A DNA stretch of 10,724 nucleotides from an uncultured Spartobacteria bacterium (GTDB lineage Bacteria; Verrucomicrobiota; Verrucomicrobiia; Chthoniobacterales; Terrimicrobiaceae): contig CAIWSO010000551.1 in NCBI GenBank assembly GCA_903915315.1, positions 1 to 10,724 of the forward strand, given 5' to 3'. The notes under the pieces were generated by a model. That model ran no database searches, was not told where the DNA came from, and saw nothing but the letters and a program-made list of their open reading frames with translations. The position numbers and the translations under genes are program-made. Shown one piece after another: positions 1 through 7,136 of the stretch (positions are counted from its first letter, which is position 1; each line of letters starts with the position of its first letter).

Positions 1-305
1 GACCCGATCGCGCATTACCGACGCGTCTTCCCGAAGATAGCGGTGCATTGAGATTACTACAGCGCATCCGAGATGAGGCTCACCGCACCGCCAATGGATA
101 TCACAGCCTTTTACTCAAAAAACGCGTCAGAGAAAGCCTCCTCGATGACGTTCCTGGGATCAGTGCCGCGCGCAAGCGCACCCTTCTCCAGCATTTCGGA
201 TCGGTCGAGAGAATCAAACAAATGCCAGCCGAGCAAATTGCAAGCATCCCGGGAATTAGCCTCACCTTGGCGGAAAAAATCGCCGATACGCTTGCCGAAA
301 AATAG
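1..305 (+). CDS. uvrC: UvrABC system protein C, C-terminal fragment
   Basis: This is the 3' end of a gene entering from the left edge; about 100 codons are visible in the frame starting at base 3, ending in TAG at 303-305. UvrC is the dual-incision nuclease of nucleotide excision repair. The visible part holds the family signature just after the RNase H-like endonuclease domain (LLQRIRDEAHR, then KKRVRESLLDDVPGI). The tandem helix-hairpin-helix DNA-binding domain follows, with its two hairpins at VPGISAARK and IPGISLTLAEK separated by LLQHFGSVERI. This is the normal end of UvrC, so the fragment is cut only by the window edge and shows no internal damage. A TTG at 48 could be read as a start, but the reading frame and family similarity continue upstream of it, so it is internal. 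No strong terminator follows. Confidence 0.95.
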   Translation, partial: PDRALPTRLPEDSGALRLLQRIRDEAHRTANGYHSLLLKKRVRESLLDDVPGISAARKRTLLQHFGSVERIKQMPAEQIASIPGISLTLAEKIADTLAEK

Positions 306-430
306 CCCCCAGACCCATATCGTATTTGGTATCCCCAAGCCGGAATCTGACTCAAATGAGGCCTTTTTCTGTACCAAGCCGGTCAAGACCTATCCCGTTT
401 TTAGTGTCGCAGCATTACTTTTTTCGCTTG

Positions 431-445
431 GATGGAAATTCCATC
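431..445. promoter_or_regulatory. Palindrome upstream of katG, possible operator
   Basis: The arms GATGGAA and TTCCATC are exact reverse complements around a single central A. The site lies 63 bp before the katG start, a reasonable place for a regulator site. It matches neither the PerR box nor the OxyR consensus as I know them, and no regulator gene is nearby. One 7-bp dyad can arise by chance, so this is only a candidate. Confidence 0.25.
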
Positions 446-482
446 AACCGAAACGGTCTTACCTTCGTAAACAAATAGTCCG

Positions 483-500
483 ATTTCCATTTTTTCTATC
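483..500 (+). promoter_or_regulatory. Pyrimidine-rich element before katG, copy 1
   Basis: ATTTCCATTTTTTCTATC lies 8 bases before the katG ATG and matches 15 of 18 bases, without gaps, with the element before the Old Yellow Enzyme gene at 8501-8518. There is no Shine-Dalgarno motif between it and the start codon. It could be a U-rich ribosomal protein S1 or standby site in the mRNA leader, or part of a promoter. TATCAAAT at 497-504 would suit a -10 box of a nearly leaderless transcript. Part of the match comes from the T run. Confidence 0.3.
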
Positions 501-508
501 AAATCTTT

Positions 509-2689
509 ATGAGTACTGAATCCAAATGTCCATTCAACCACGGTCAATTAGCAACCAAAGGGACGACCAACCGAGACTGGTGGCCGAATCAGCTGAACCT
601 TCGGATCCTGCATCAGCACTCCACGAAGTCCGATCCGATGGGAAAGGACTTTGATTATGCGCAGGAGTTCCAGAGCCTCGATTTCGCAGCCCTAAAAAAA
701 GATATCACCGACTTGATGACCGATTCACAGGATTGGTGGCCTGCGGACTTCGGTCACTACGGCCCCTTTTTTATTCGCATGGCTTGGCATAGCGCCGGAA
801 CCTACCGCACCGGTGATGGACGAGGTGGCGGCGGAAATGGCAGCCAGCGATTCGCCCCGCTCAATAGCTGGCCGGACAACGGGAATCTCGACAAGGCACG
901 CCGCTTACTCTGGCCGATCAAACAAAAGTATGGCCGAAAGATTTCTTGGGCCGACTTGATGATTCTCACTGGAAATGTCGCCTTGGAGTCGATGGGGTTC
1001 AAAACCTTTGGATTTGCCGGTGGGCGTGCGGATATCTGGGAACCCGAAGAGGACATCTATTGGGGGCCGGAAAGAAAGTGGCTCGATGACCAACGATACA
1101 CTGGCGATCGCAACCTTGCGAATCCTCTGGCCGCTGTTCAGATGGGACTGATTTACGTCAATCCAGAAGGCCCAAATGGCAATCCAGACCCAGTTGCTGC
1201 AGCACGGGACATCCGTGAGACCTTCGCCCGCATGGCGATGAATGACGAAGAGACTGTCGCCCTCATTGCGGGCGGACACACTTTCGGAAAATGCCATGGT
1301 GCGGGTGATGCCAAAAACGTGGGTCCCGAACCCGAGGCCGCGCCAATCGAAGAGCAGGGATTTGGATGGAAGAACAGCTTCCGTTCTGGAAAAGGCGCCG
1401 ATGCGATCACCAGCGGCCTAGAAGTCACTTGGACACAAACTCCCACCCAGTGGAGCAACTTCTATTTTGAAAACCTGTTCGCCCACGAATGGGAGCTCAC
1501 GAAAAGTCCGGCGGGAGCCAACCAATGGGTGGCTAAGGGGGCGGAAGCAACGATTCCCGATGCGTTCGATTCCTCAAAGAAGTTGTTGCCGACAATGCTC
1601 ACCACAGACCTCTCGCTCCGCTTCGATCCCGCTTATGAAAAGATTTCCCGGCGCTTCCTAGAAAATCCGGACCAATTCGCCGATGCGTTTGCACGGGCTT
1701 GGTTCAAGCTCACGCACCGAGACATGGGGCCACGCTCACGTTACCTCGGCTCGGATGTTCCTACCGAAACACTCGTCTGGCAGGACCCGATTCCCGCCGT
1801 CGATCACCCGCTCATTGATGAGGCGGACGCGACGAGTCTTAAGAATCAGATTCTCGCCTCTGGGCTCACTGTTTCCGAACTTGTGAGCACGGCTTGGGCC
1901 TCAGCCTCCACGTTCCGTGGTTCTGACAAGCGCGGAGGAGCCAATGGGGCTCGCATCCGCCTCGCTCCACAGAAAGATTGGGAAATCAACGAGCCTGACC
2001 AACTATCCAAGGTGCTCTCCATATTGGAACGTATCCAAGGGGAGTTCCACGCGGCTCAAAATGGCGGGAAAAAAGTTTCCCTTGCCGATCTCATCGTTCT
2101 CGCTGGTTGTGCTGGCGTCGAACTCGCCGCAAGCAACGCCGGTCATGCCGTCACTGTCCCCTTCACACCCGGACGCATGGACGCCTCCCAAGCCGATACG
2201 GATGTTGAATCTTTCGGGGTTTTAGAACCACTTGCGGACGGCTTCCGCAACTACCAGAAGACCAGATTCTCCATCTCAGCGGAAGAACTCCTACTCGACA
2301 GAGCCCAACTTCTCACACTCACCGCTCCAGAAATGACGGTTCTTGTCGGCGGTCTTCGCGCGTTGAATGCCAACTTTGAAAAGTCCCAACACGGCGTTTT
2401 CACTAAACGCCCAGCGACACTCACCAACGATTACTTCGTCAACCTTCTCGATATGGGAACGGAATGGAAACCCGTCACAAAAGATGCCGAAGTCTTCGAA
2501 GGTCGCGACAGAAAAACCGGCGATCTCAAATGGAACGGCACACGTGTCGATCTCGTCTTTGGATCCCACTCGCAACTTCGCGCTCTCTCAGAAGTCTATG
2601 GAACCTCCGACTCGGAGACAAAGTTCGTTCATGATTTTATCGCGGCCTGGAACAAGGTCATGAACTTGGACCGCTTCGAGCTCAAGTAA
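509..2689 (+). CDS. katG: Catalase-peroxidase KatG
   Basis: This bifunctional haem enzyme removes hydrogen peroxide by catalase and peroxidase reactions. The 726 residues are normal for the two-domain family. The N-terminal haem domain has the distal triad Arg90-Trp93-His94 in RMAWHSAGTYR. The Met-Tyr-Trp crosslink residues are all present: Trp93, Tyr216 in LIYVNPEGPNG and Met242 in FARMAMND. Their spacing matches the Mycobacterium tuberculosis enzyme. The proximal haem ligand is His257 in AGGHTFGK, with Trp308 and Asp367 as its partners, and the mobile Arg404 lies in THRDMGPRS. The C-terminal half is the expected haem-free duplicate domain. The start MSTESKCPFNH is the classic KatG N-terminus and there is no signal peptide, so it is probably cytoplasmic. 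No Shine-Dalgarno motif precedes the ATG. The gene appears monocistronic, with no oxyR, perR or fur gene beside it. The haem site is intact, so activity is expected. Confidence 0.98.
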   Translation: MSTESKCPFNHGQLATKGTTNRDWWPNQLNLRILHQHSTKSDPMGKDFDYAQEFQSLDFAALKKDITDLMTDSQDWWPADFGHYGPFFIRMAWHSAGTYRTGDGRGGGGNGSQRFAPLNSWPDNGNLDKARRLLWPIKQKYGRKISWADLMILTGNVALESMGFKTFGFAGGRADIWEPEEDIYWGPERKWLDDQRYTGDRNLANPLAAVQMGLIYVNPEGPNGNPDPVAAARDIRETFARMAMNDEETVALIAGGHTFGKCHGAGDAKNVGPEPEAAPIEEQGFGWKNSFRSGKGADAITSGLEVTWTQTPTQWSNFYFENLFAHEWELTKSPAGANQWVAKGAEATIPDAFDSSKKLLPTMLTTDLSLRFDPAYEKISRRFLENPDQFADAFARAWFKLTHRDMGPRSRYLGSDVPTETLVWQDPIPAVDHPLIDEADATSLKNQILASGLTVSELVSTAWASASTFRGSDKRGGANGARIRLAPQKDWEINEPDQLSKVLSILERIQGEFHAAQNGGKKVSLADLIVLAGCAGVELAASNAGHAVTVPFTPGRMDASQADTDVESFGVLEPLADGFRNYQKTRFSISAEELLLDRAQLLTLTAPEMTVLVGGLRALNANFEKSQHGVFTKRPATLTNDYFVNLLDMGTEWKPVTKDAEVFEGRDRKTGDLKWNGTRVDLVFGSHSQLRALSEVYGTSDSETKFVHDFIAAWNKVMNLDRFELK

Positions 2690-2704
2690 GAGTAAATCCC
2701 TCTA

Positions 2705-2759
2705 CCTGATCAAAGCCCCGCCACTCACGCCAATAATGGCGCAGGAGCGGGCGATCAGG
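2705..2759. terminator. Long nested hairpin between convergent katG and acyl-CoA synthetase genes
   Basis: The outer arms CCTGATC (2705-2711) and GATCAGG (2753-2759) pair perfectly. Inside them GCCCCGC (2715-2721) pairs with GCGGGC (2747-2752) with one bulged C. At the centre CGCCA (2728-2732) and TGGCG (2737-2741) close an ATAA loop. The structure lies between two genes that face each other and would fold from either strand, so it probably ends both transcripts. Neither side has a clear T run, so it may act with Rho or as an RNA 3'-end stabiliser. The stop codon of the minus-strand gene lies inside the outer right arm. Confidence 0.6.
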
Positions 2760-4677
2760 CTTGATGGAACATCTCGTCAATCAGGTGGGCATAGCGGTCC
2801 GTGATGACGTGCCGCTTGAGCTTAAACGTATTTGTCATCTCGTCACCGACATCAAATGTCTTCGCAAGGAGGCGAAAACTGGTGATGCGCTCGAAGGACT
2901 TGAATCCCGAGCTATGGTTGATGAGATTACGAATATCCTCTTCCACTAATTGCCGTGCCTTCGCGGAAAGCGAGATCTCGGCTAGGGACTTGGCCTCAAC
3001 GCCTGCGCCACGCAGGTGATCAAGAGAAGGCACAATAAGCACCCCAAGGGATTTCTGATCCTGCCCGACCACCATACACTGGTCGATATAGGATGACTCC
3101 AACAACCTCGCCTCTATGGGAAGAGGCTCGATATTCTCCCCATTCAGAAGCACAATCGTGTCTTTCGAGCGGCCGAGGATTTTCAAGCAATCATTGAAGG
3201 TCACCATACCGATATCGCCTGTATTCATCCACCCGTCACTTAGGACACGAGCGGTGGCATCGGGGTTTTTGTAGTATCCGCTCATGACTTGAGGTCCTTT
3301 CACATGGATCTCACCACGAAGCCCACGCCCACCGCCTCGGTGGGCGGTATCAGGGTAAAGGACCGCTCCAGTCTGGAGATCGACGATGCGGACTTGCGTG
3401 TGGGGGTAGAGCGCCCCGACGGTTCCAATCACCAAGTTGTCCCAAGTGCGAACGGCGAGGACGGGGGATGTCTCGGTCATTCCGTAACCTTCCAGAACAG
3501 GAATGCCGATGAAGTTGAAAAATTCGTCCACGTGGGGCTGCAAGGCACCACCGCCGGATATGGTTCCGCGAAATTCGCCCCCCACAATAGCGCGGAGTTT
3601 TTTAAGAACCAAGCGATCCAAAAGGAAAGCAGGCAGGACGGATAGAAACCAAGCCGAGCTGTGTTTGATGGCAAGGAACGCACTTTCGAACACACTACGA
3701 CCATGGATATCCAGTTGCTGGCCGAGAAAGAAACGTTCTGCACGCTTCACATTGCGGGTGGTGCGATAGGCGAGATGGAAAAGCGTTTGACGAATTTTCG
3801 GAGCGGCTTTCACGCTGCCAAGGATTTTCAGATAAAGGTTTTCCCAGAGTCTTGGAGCGGAAGCCATCACCGTGGGGCGTACAGATTTCAAATCCTCTCC
3901 GAGAGCGCGTAGGCTTGTGTAGTGGGTTGAGACACCCCGTGAAATGCAGAGCATCTCAAAGACACGTTCGTAGCTGTGCCAGATGGGAAGAATCGAAAGC
4001 GCCCGATCTCCGGGACGGAGGGCGATGGGAAGATGTTCGATCTGAGAACACATGTTCGCATGAGTGAGAGGAACCCCCTTCGGCGTTCCTGTTGTCCCAG
4101 AAGTGTAAATAATCGTGAACAGATCGGATGGTTTTACCGCTCGCATGCGATCCGAAGCGGACTGGTCGCCACTAGCACGGAGGTGCGCGCCCTGAGTCAA
4201 AAGATCATCCAGCAAATGAACTCCCTCATCCACGGGATCACCGTCCGACACCATGAGAATGATGTGCTGCACATGGGGAAGCTGCGGTCGAAGATCGAGA
4301 AGGCGACGAAGAAGCGTCCTCCCCTCAACAAAGACGACTTTCGCATCAGAATGGGTGAGAATGTAAAGCAACTCCGGATCGGTGACATCGGAGCCACGAG
4401 GCACATCGGCAGCCCCAGCCAAAAGAATCCCGTAGTCACTCAAAATCCATTCCCAGCGATTATCGGCGATGAGGCCGACATGCTCACGCGCCTCAAGACC
4501 CATCGCGATAAGGGCCGTTGCCAGATCCAACCCTCTCTCAAAAAGCCCTTCGAATGTCACATGGCTAAGCGACCCGCCTTTTTCTTTTCGAAAAAAAGCC
4601 GGCATCCCGTCATAGCGACGAGCGGCATTCGAATAAACCTCGGTGAGCGTGGATCCAAATTGAGCGGATGCGGACAT
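2755..4677 (-). CDS. Long-chain fatty acid-CoA ligase (AMP-binding synthetase)
   Basis: This enzyme activates a fatty acid with ATP to an acyl-adenylate and then transfers it to coenzyme A, feeding lipid synthesis or beta-oxidation. With the ATG at 4677 it has 640 residues, typical of the long-chain class. Core motifs appear in order: the phosphate loop YTSGTTGTPKG (191-201), GYGMTET (397-403), TGD with Asp488 that binds the ribose, the hinge region LGRSKD with Arg503, LNGENIEP (511-518), and near the C-terminus TNTFKLKR, whose Lys619 is the probable adenylation lysine. The segment DVPRGSD (91-97) occurs in a bacterial subgroup of these ligases. No signal peptide is present. An in-frame TTG at 4731 would add 18 basic residues (PYLRFKKRPFK...) untypical of the family, so I prefer 4677. 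No Shine-Dalgarno motif precedes it. The precise chain-length preference cannot be read from the sequence. Confidence 0.93.
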   Translation of the reverse strand: MSASAQFGSTLTEVYSNAARRYDGMPAFFRKEKGGSLSHVTFEGLFERGLDLATALIAMGLEAREHVGLIADNRWEWILSDYGILLAGAADVPRGSDVTDPELLYILTHSDAKVVFVEGRTLLRRLLDLRPQLPHVQHIILMVSDGDPVDEGVHLLDDLLTQGAHLRASGDQSASDRMRAVKPSDLFTIIYTSGTTGTPKGVPLTHANMCSQIEHLPIALRPGDRALSILPIWHSYERVFEMLCISRGVSTHYTSLRALGEDLKSVRPTVMASAPRLWENLYLKILGSVKAAPKIRQTLFHLAYRTTRNVKRAERFFLGQQLDIHGRSVFESAFLAIKHSSAWFLSVLPAFLLDRLVLKKLRAIVGGEFRGTISGGGALQPHVDEFFNFIGIPVLEGYGMTETSPVLAVRTWDNLVIGTVGALYPHTQVRIVDLQTGAVLYPDTAHRGGGRGLRGEIHVKGPQVMSGYYKNPDATARVLSDGWMNTGDIGMVTFNDCLKILGRSKDTIVLLNGENIEPLPIEARLLESSYIDQCMVVGQDQKSLGVLIVPSLDHLRGAGVEAKSLAEISLSAKARQLVEEDIRNLINHSSGFKSFERITSFRLLAKTFDVGDEMTNTFKLKRHVITDRYAHLIDEMFHQA

Positions 4678-4769
4678 AGAGAAGATTGGCGGAATTTTAA
4701 ATGGCCTTTTTTTAAATCGTAAATACGGCAAAAGCGGGCTGGAAAGAATTAACGAAATTCACGGAATGA

Positions 4770-4797
4770 GTTATACCAAAATCAGAAAAGATTTTAA
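4770..4797 (-). promoter_or_regulatory. Candidate promoter for the acyl-CoA synthetase
   Basis: Read on the minus strand, TTAAAA (4792-4797) and TATAAC (4770-4775) are separated by 16 bp and match the sigma-70 consensus hexamers at 4/6 and 5/6. A transcript would start near 4763, giving a leader of roughly 85 nt before the ATG at 4677. The region is AT-rich, so chance matches are likely. The rest of the 200-bp gap (4678-4877) shows no RNA gene and no clear terminator for the thioredoxin-fold gene. Confidence 0.35.
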
Positions 4798-4877
4798 TAT
4801 TCTGGCCTACCCCATTGATTGCAGGCAGTGCCAGCGAGCGTTGTTTTGGTTCTTTTTGATAGAGGATGCTGCAAAGC

Positions 4878-5918
4878 TTAGGAAGCCGGTTGCATGAGAA
4901 GCTTGCGGATCCAAGATTCGTAACTGCCGCGAACATTAATGGCGCGAACAACTCCCGTCTGGTCGAGAAGAATGACTGTAGGCAGGGAGTTTATACCGCA
5001 ATGGCGGGCGAAGGGGCCATCCCAACCCAACCCGTCACAAGACGTCGCCCACTGCGACATTCCCATCTCCTTTAAGCATTCCATGGAAAGAGTGGGGTCT
5101 TTATCGAGGCTCACGGTAATAATGGAAAAGCGATCGACCGGCAAATTCGCCAAGGCGAGTTGGAAGTTTTGCATCCAGAGAAGACTTGGGGCGGAATCCG
5201 TTGCCCAAAAAATAAGGAAAACGATTCGGCCAGATTGCTTGGAGACCTCAATCGAACGGCCTTGAATCGTTTTGAGAAGGAAAGGAAGCGGCTTGCCAAT
5301 AAGATCCAAGCGCTTGAGATCGTCTGCAATTCGACGTTTCAGAGAGTCGTCGGGAGACGCAGCCAAAGCCGCATCAAGCAACTCCCGCTTAAGATCGGGG
5401 GCATTGTCACAGACGGTCGCCACTTCAACTAATAGCCTCGGAGTACGTCGGTCGTTGGGATAGCGGGATTGAAAGTTGCGGGCGGCGGTCACGATATCGC
5501 GACGGGACTCGTTTTCGCGACTATCGAGACATTGCATGTAGAGCGAGACCCTTCTAAATCCAGCGTCGGCGCGTTTATCAAGTGGAATGGAATTGTCTTT
5601 TTCCAGCGCCTGAAGCATTCGCATGGCGTCATCCACCAAGGTCTGTTTTTTTTCCATTTTTCCTGTTGCGGCCAGAATACCCGCGAGTCGCAGTCGCGCA
5701 TCAAAGATTCTCGAATCCGACGGATGTCTTTTGATAAATTCCTCGATGAGAGCTTGGTGTTTTACAAAGTGGGCTTTGCCGAACTTTCTCGCCTCCGCAA
5801 CATTCGCAGGTTTGACCGCTGGTCCAGCATCCATCGCCACAATGACATTCCAATCGTCATCCGGAGAGGCAAGCAGCATGGATGCAAATGCAAAGAGGAA
5901 GAATAAAAGCGCCTTCAT
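4878..5918 (-). CDS. Exported thioredoxin-fold (TlpA/redoxin-like) protein with serine-substituted active site
   Basis: The 346-residue product starts with a Sec-type signal peptide (residues 1-18, hydrophobic ALLFFLFAFA, cleavage near Ala17-Ser18). Residues about 40-205 are helical and resemble TPR or tetratricopeptide-like repeats, with FIKRHPSDSR and FQSRYPNDRR at equivalent places. Residues about 206-346 form a redoxin domain: IGKPLPFLLKTIQG, then RIVFLIFWATDSAPS, then the cis-proline loop SLPTVILLD (Pro323). In TlpA/ResA relatives the segment after FWAT is WCxxC. Here it is D241-S242-A243-P244-S245, so both catalytic cysteines are serine and normal dithiol chemistry is not possible. A binding, chaperone or structural role outside the cytoplasm is an inference. 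The start is set by the ATGA overlap with the upstream nuclease gene. The extension to 5972 is rejected because it lies inside that gene and would bury the signal peptide. Confidence 0.85.
   Translation of the reverse strand: MKALLFFLFAFASMLLASPDDDWNVIVAMDAGPAVKPANVAEARKFGKAHFVKHQALIEEFIKRHPSDSRIFDARLRLAGILAATGKMEKKQTLVDDAMRMLQALEKDNSIPLDKRADAGFRRVSLYMQCLDSRENESRRDIVTAARNFQSRYPNDRRTPRLLVEVATVCDNAPDLKRELLDAALAASPDDSLKRRIADDLKRLDLIGKPLPFLLKTIQGRSIEVSKQSGRIVFLIFWATDSAPSLLWMQNFQLALANLPVDRFSIITVSLDKDPTLSMECLKEMGMSQWATSCDGLGWDGPFARHCGINSLPTVILLDQTGVVRAINVRGSYESWIRKLLMQPAS
5915..5918 (-). other. ATGA overlap, translational coupling site
   Basis: On the minus strand the start codon ATG of the thioredoxin-fold gene (5918-5916) overlaps the stop codon TGA of the nuclease gene (5917-5915). 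This four-base overlap is a standard arrangement for termination-reinitiation. No Shine-Dalgarno motif precedes the downstream start, which fits coupled translation and fixes the start of the downstream gene. Confidence 0.8.
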
Positions 5919-6814
5919 TCGGGAAAGGAGATTTGAGTATAGATAGCTCGGTGATCGCTGGCTTGTGACCACTCAGGGGAAAAATGTATGCCACTTCGCG
6001 TCAGATTCACCTTGCGCCATAGAGAGTGGCTCACAAGCAAGTAATCGAGACGCGAGTAAATATCGGCCTCCGCCCAATGATGTGTCCAAGTGAGACCCCA
6101 TTGATCCTTAAGTCGCAAGTCGCGTAGCGCCATCGGGGACTTGAGGGGAGCAAGGATTTCACGGACTGCAAATGCATTTTTCGAATCATTCAGATCTCCG
6201 AAGACAAGGAGGTCCAATTCCGGTGTCTCCTTCATAATCGCATCGAGATGCGCACGGACGGCGATCGATTCTCTCGCGCGGAATTTGGCTTCGTCATACT
6301 CGGGAACGTCACGCTGGGATTTGAGATGCAAACCAACCAATCGTAGCGACGATACAGGGGTGACCTGAACCGTCACATCCAATATGCCACGGCACATTTC
6401 AAAAAAACGGCCATTGAGTTCGACCGGGACACGGGAACGCGAATGACGGGCGGTGATCGGAAAGCGACTTAGCAGGGCGATACGGCGAACCTCGTCTGCC
6501 CCTTGGACCCATTCCGCATGGGGATAATCCAACCCAACTGCCGCGAGGCGGGTCTGAAAATCCGCTAAAGCTTTCTCATCGCCTATTTCCACAACACCCA
6601 AAATATCTGGCGCGATATCATGCAACACACCGAGCACGGCCTTAATCTCGGACTCCGGCTTAGGTTGATCTGGAAGCGATTGCCCACCGACCTTTCGAGT
6701 CATGGGGAGATAATTTTTGAGATTATAACAAGCCACGACAACCTCCCTCGCCGGCGCTATCGCCAAAAATGCGAAAAAGAAGACAAGGACCAGCGTCCTA
6801 GAGGAGATTTTCAA
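5915..6814 (-). CDS. Secreted endonuclease/exonuclease/phosphatase (EEP) family protein
   Basis: A metal-dependent phosphoesterase of the DNase I/exonuclease III fold. The substrate could be DNA, RNA or another phosphodiester. All usual catalytic positions are visible in 299 residues: Asn31 in YNLKNYL, Glu76 in VVEIGD, His163 in GLHLKS, Asp207 and Asn209 in FGDLND, Asp257 in SRLDYLLVS, and the Asp287-His288 pair in ASDHRAIY. Residues 1-22 form a signal peptide ending AIAPA before REVVV, so the protein probably acts in the periplasm or outside the cell. It has no twin-arginine motif. The start codon is TTG; the next Met (38) would remove both the signal peptide and Asn31, so TTG is well supported. 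It begins 6 bp after tatA and overlaps the next gene by 4 bp. An intact active site suggests a working enzyme. Confidence 0.9.
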   Translation of the reverse strand: MKISSRTLVLVFFFAFLAIAPAREVVVACYNLKNYLPMTRKVGGQSLPDQPKPESEIKAVLGVLHDIAPDILGVVEIGDEKALADFQTRLAAVGLDYPHAEWVQGADEVRRIALLSRFPITARHSRSRVPVELNGRFFEMCRGILDVTVQVTPVSSLRLVGLHLKSQRDVPEYDEAKFRARESIAVRAHLDAIMKETPELDLLVFGDLNDSKNAFAVREILAPLKSPMALRDLRLKDQWGLTWTHHWAEADIYSRLDYLLVSHSLWRKVNLTRSGIHFSPEWSQASDHRAIYTQISFPE

Positions 6815-6820
6815 ATCCGC

Positions 6821-7057
6821 TTAAGCGGGATTGTGCGGTTGCTTGTCGGGCTCCGCTTTGATCTCAACATTGGCGGCCGACTTTTTGATTTCCCGATCAA
6901 ATTCGTCACGGGCTTTTTTAAACTCACCTAGGCTCTGACCGATTCCACGCGCCAGTTCAGGCAATTTTTTGGCCCCAAAAAGGAGCAAGCAGATGACAAG
7001 TATGAAAACAATTTCAGGCCAACCGGGCATCGCCATGGCAAGGAGTGGAGTAGTCAT
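6821..7057 (-). CDS. tatA: Twin-arginine translocase subunit TatA/TatE
   Basis: TatA oligomerises in the inner membrane to form the passage for folded proteins of the Tat pathway. The 78-residue product has the family layout: a short N-terminus, one transmembrane helix (about 13-28, EIVFILVICLLLFG), the FG hinge at 27-28, the KKLPELARGIG amphipathic helix from 30, EFKKA at 45-49, and a charged, disordered tail. ATG at 7030 (Met10) could also be the start and would leave a usual-length short N-terminus; I keep 7057 because MTTPLLAM-type leaders are compatible with the family. No Shine-Dalgarno motif is visible. tatB and tatC are not in the window, so they would lie elsewhere. The gene is first in a three-gene run with the EEP and thioredoxin-fold genes. 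A weak promoter-like stretch (TTGCTA, 17 bp, TATCTA) lies in the 79-bp gap upstream. Confidence 0.92.
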   Translation of the reverse strand: MTTPLLAMAMPGWPEIVFILVICLLLFGAKKLPELARGIGQSLGEFKKARDEFDREIKKSAANVEIKAEPDKQPHNPA

Positions 7058-7136
7058 GTCAAATTAGATAACGCACACCCCTCGCATTAGCAAACATTTC
7101 CACGGGAACCGGAGTGATCAAAGGTAACTTTCAGCG

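Larger units (their letters stand above)
306..508. other. uvrC-katG intergenic region
   Basis: This 203-bp gap between two plus-strand genes presumably carries the katG promoter. A 9-bp direct repeat, CCAAGCCGG, occurs at 335-343 and 374-382. Between the copies a small dyad (CTCA-AA-TGAG, about 350-359) is followed by a short T run at 363-367, which is at best a weak uvrC terminator. A 15-bp palindrome lies at 431-445 and a pyrimidine-rich element at 483-500; both are listed separately. I see no convincing -35/-10 pair, no RNA gene and no credible small ORF. Confidence 0.5.

Noticed and set aside
905..1297. 130-codon minus-strand frame inside katG
   Set aside because: Complement of a strongly conserved coding region; no motif.
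3976..4722. 248-codon open frame on the plus strand
   Set aside because: It lies wholly antisense to the conserved acyl-CoA synthetase gene. The translation shows no recognisable motif and is rich in Arg, Lys and Ser, as expected of a shadow frame.
4678..4731. TTG-initiated N-terminal extension of the acyl-CoA synthetase
   Set aside because: The 18 added residues are basic and unlike the family, while ATG at 4677 gives a standard N-terminus. The A7 run here is AT-rich leader sequence.
4798..4877. Possible tRNA or small RNA in the acyl-CoA synthetase upstream gap
   Set aside because: Only a short GGCA-G-TGCC dyad is visible. There is no cloverleaf, no T-arm consensus and no terminator.
4712..4951. 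79-codon minus-strand frame bridging the thioredoxin-fold and acyl-CoA synthetase genes
   Set aside because: Overlaps the end of the thioredoxin-fold gene out of frame and has no recognisable features; the region is better explained as a promoter gap.
5919..5972. Extension of the thioredoxin-fold protein upstream of its signal peptide
   Set aside because: It lies inside the upstream nuclease gene and would hide the signal peptide; the ATGA overlap gives a better start.
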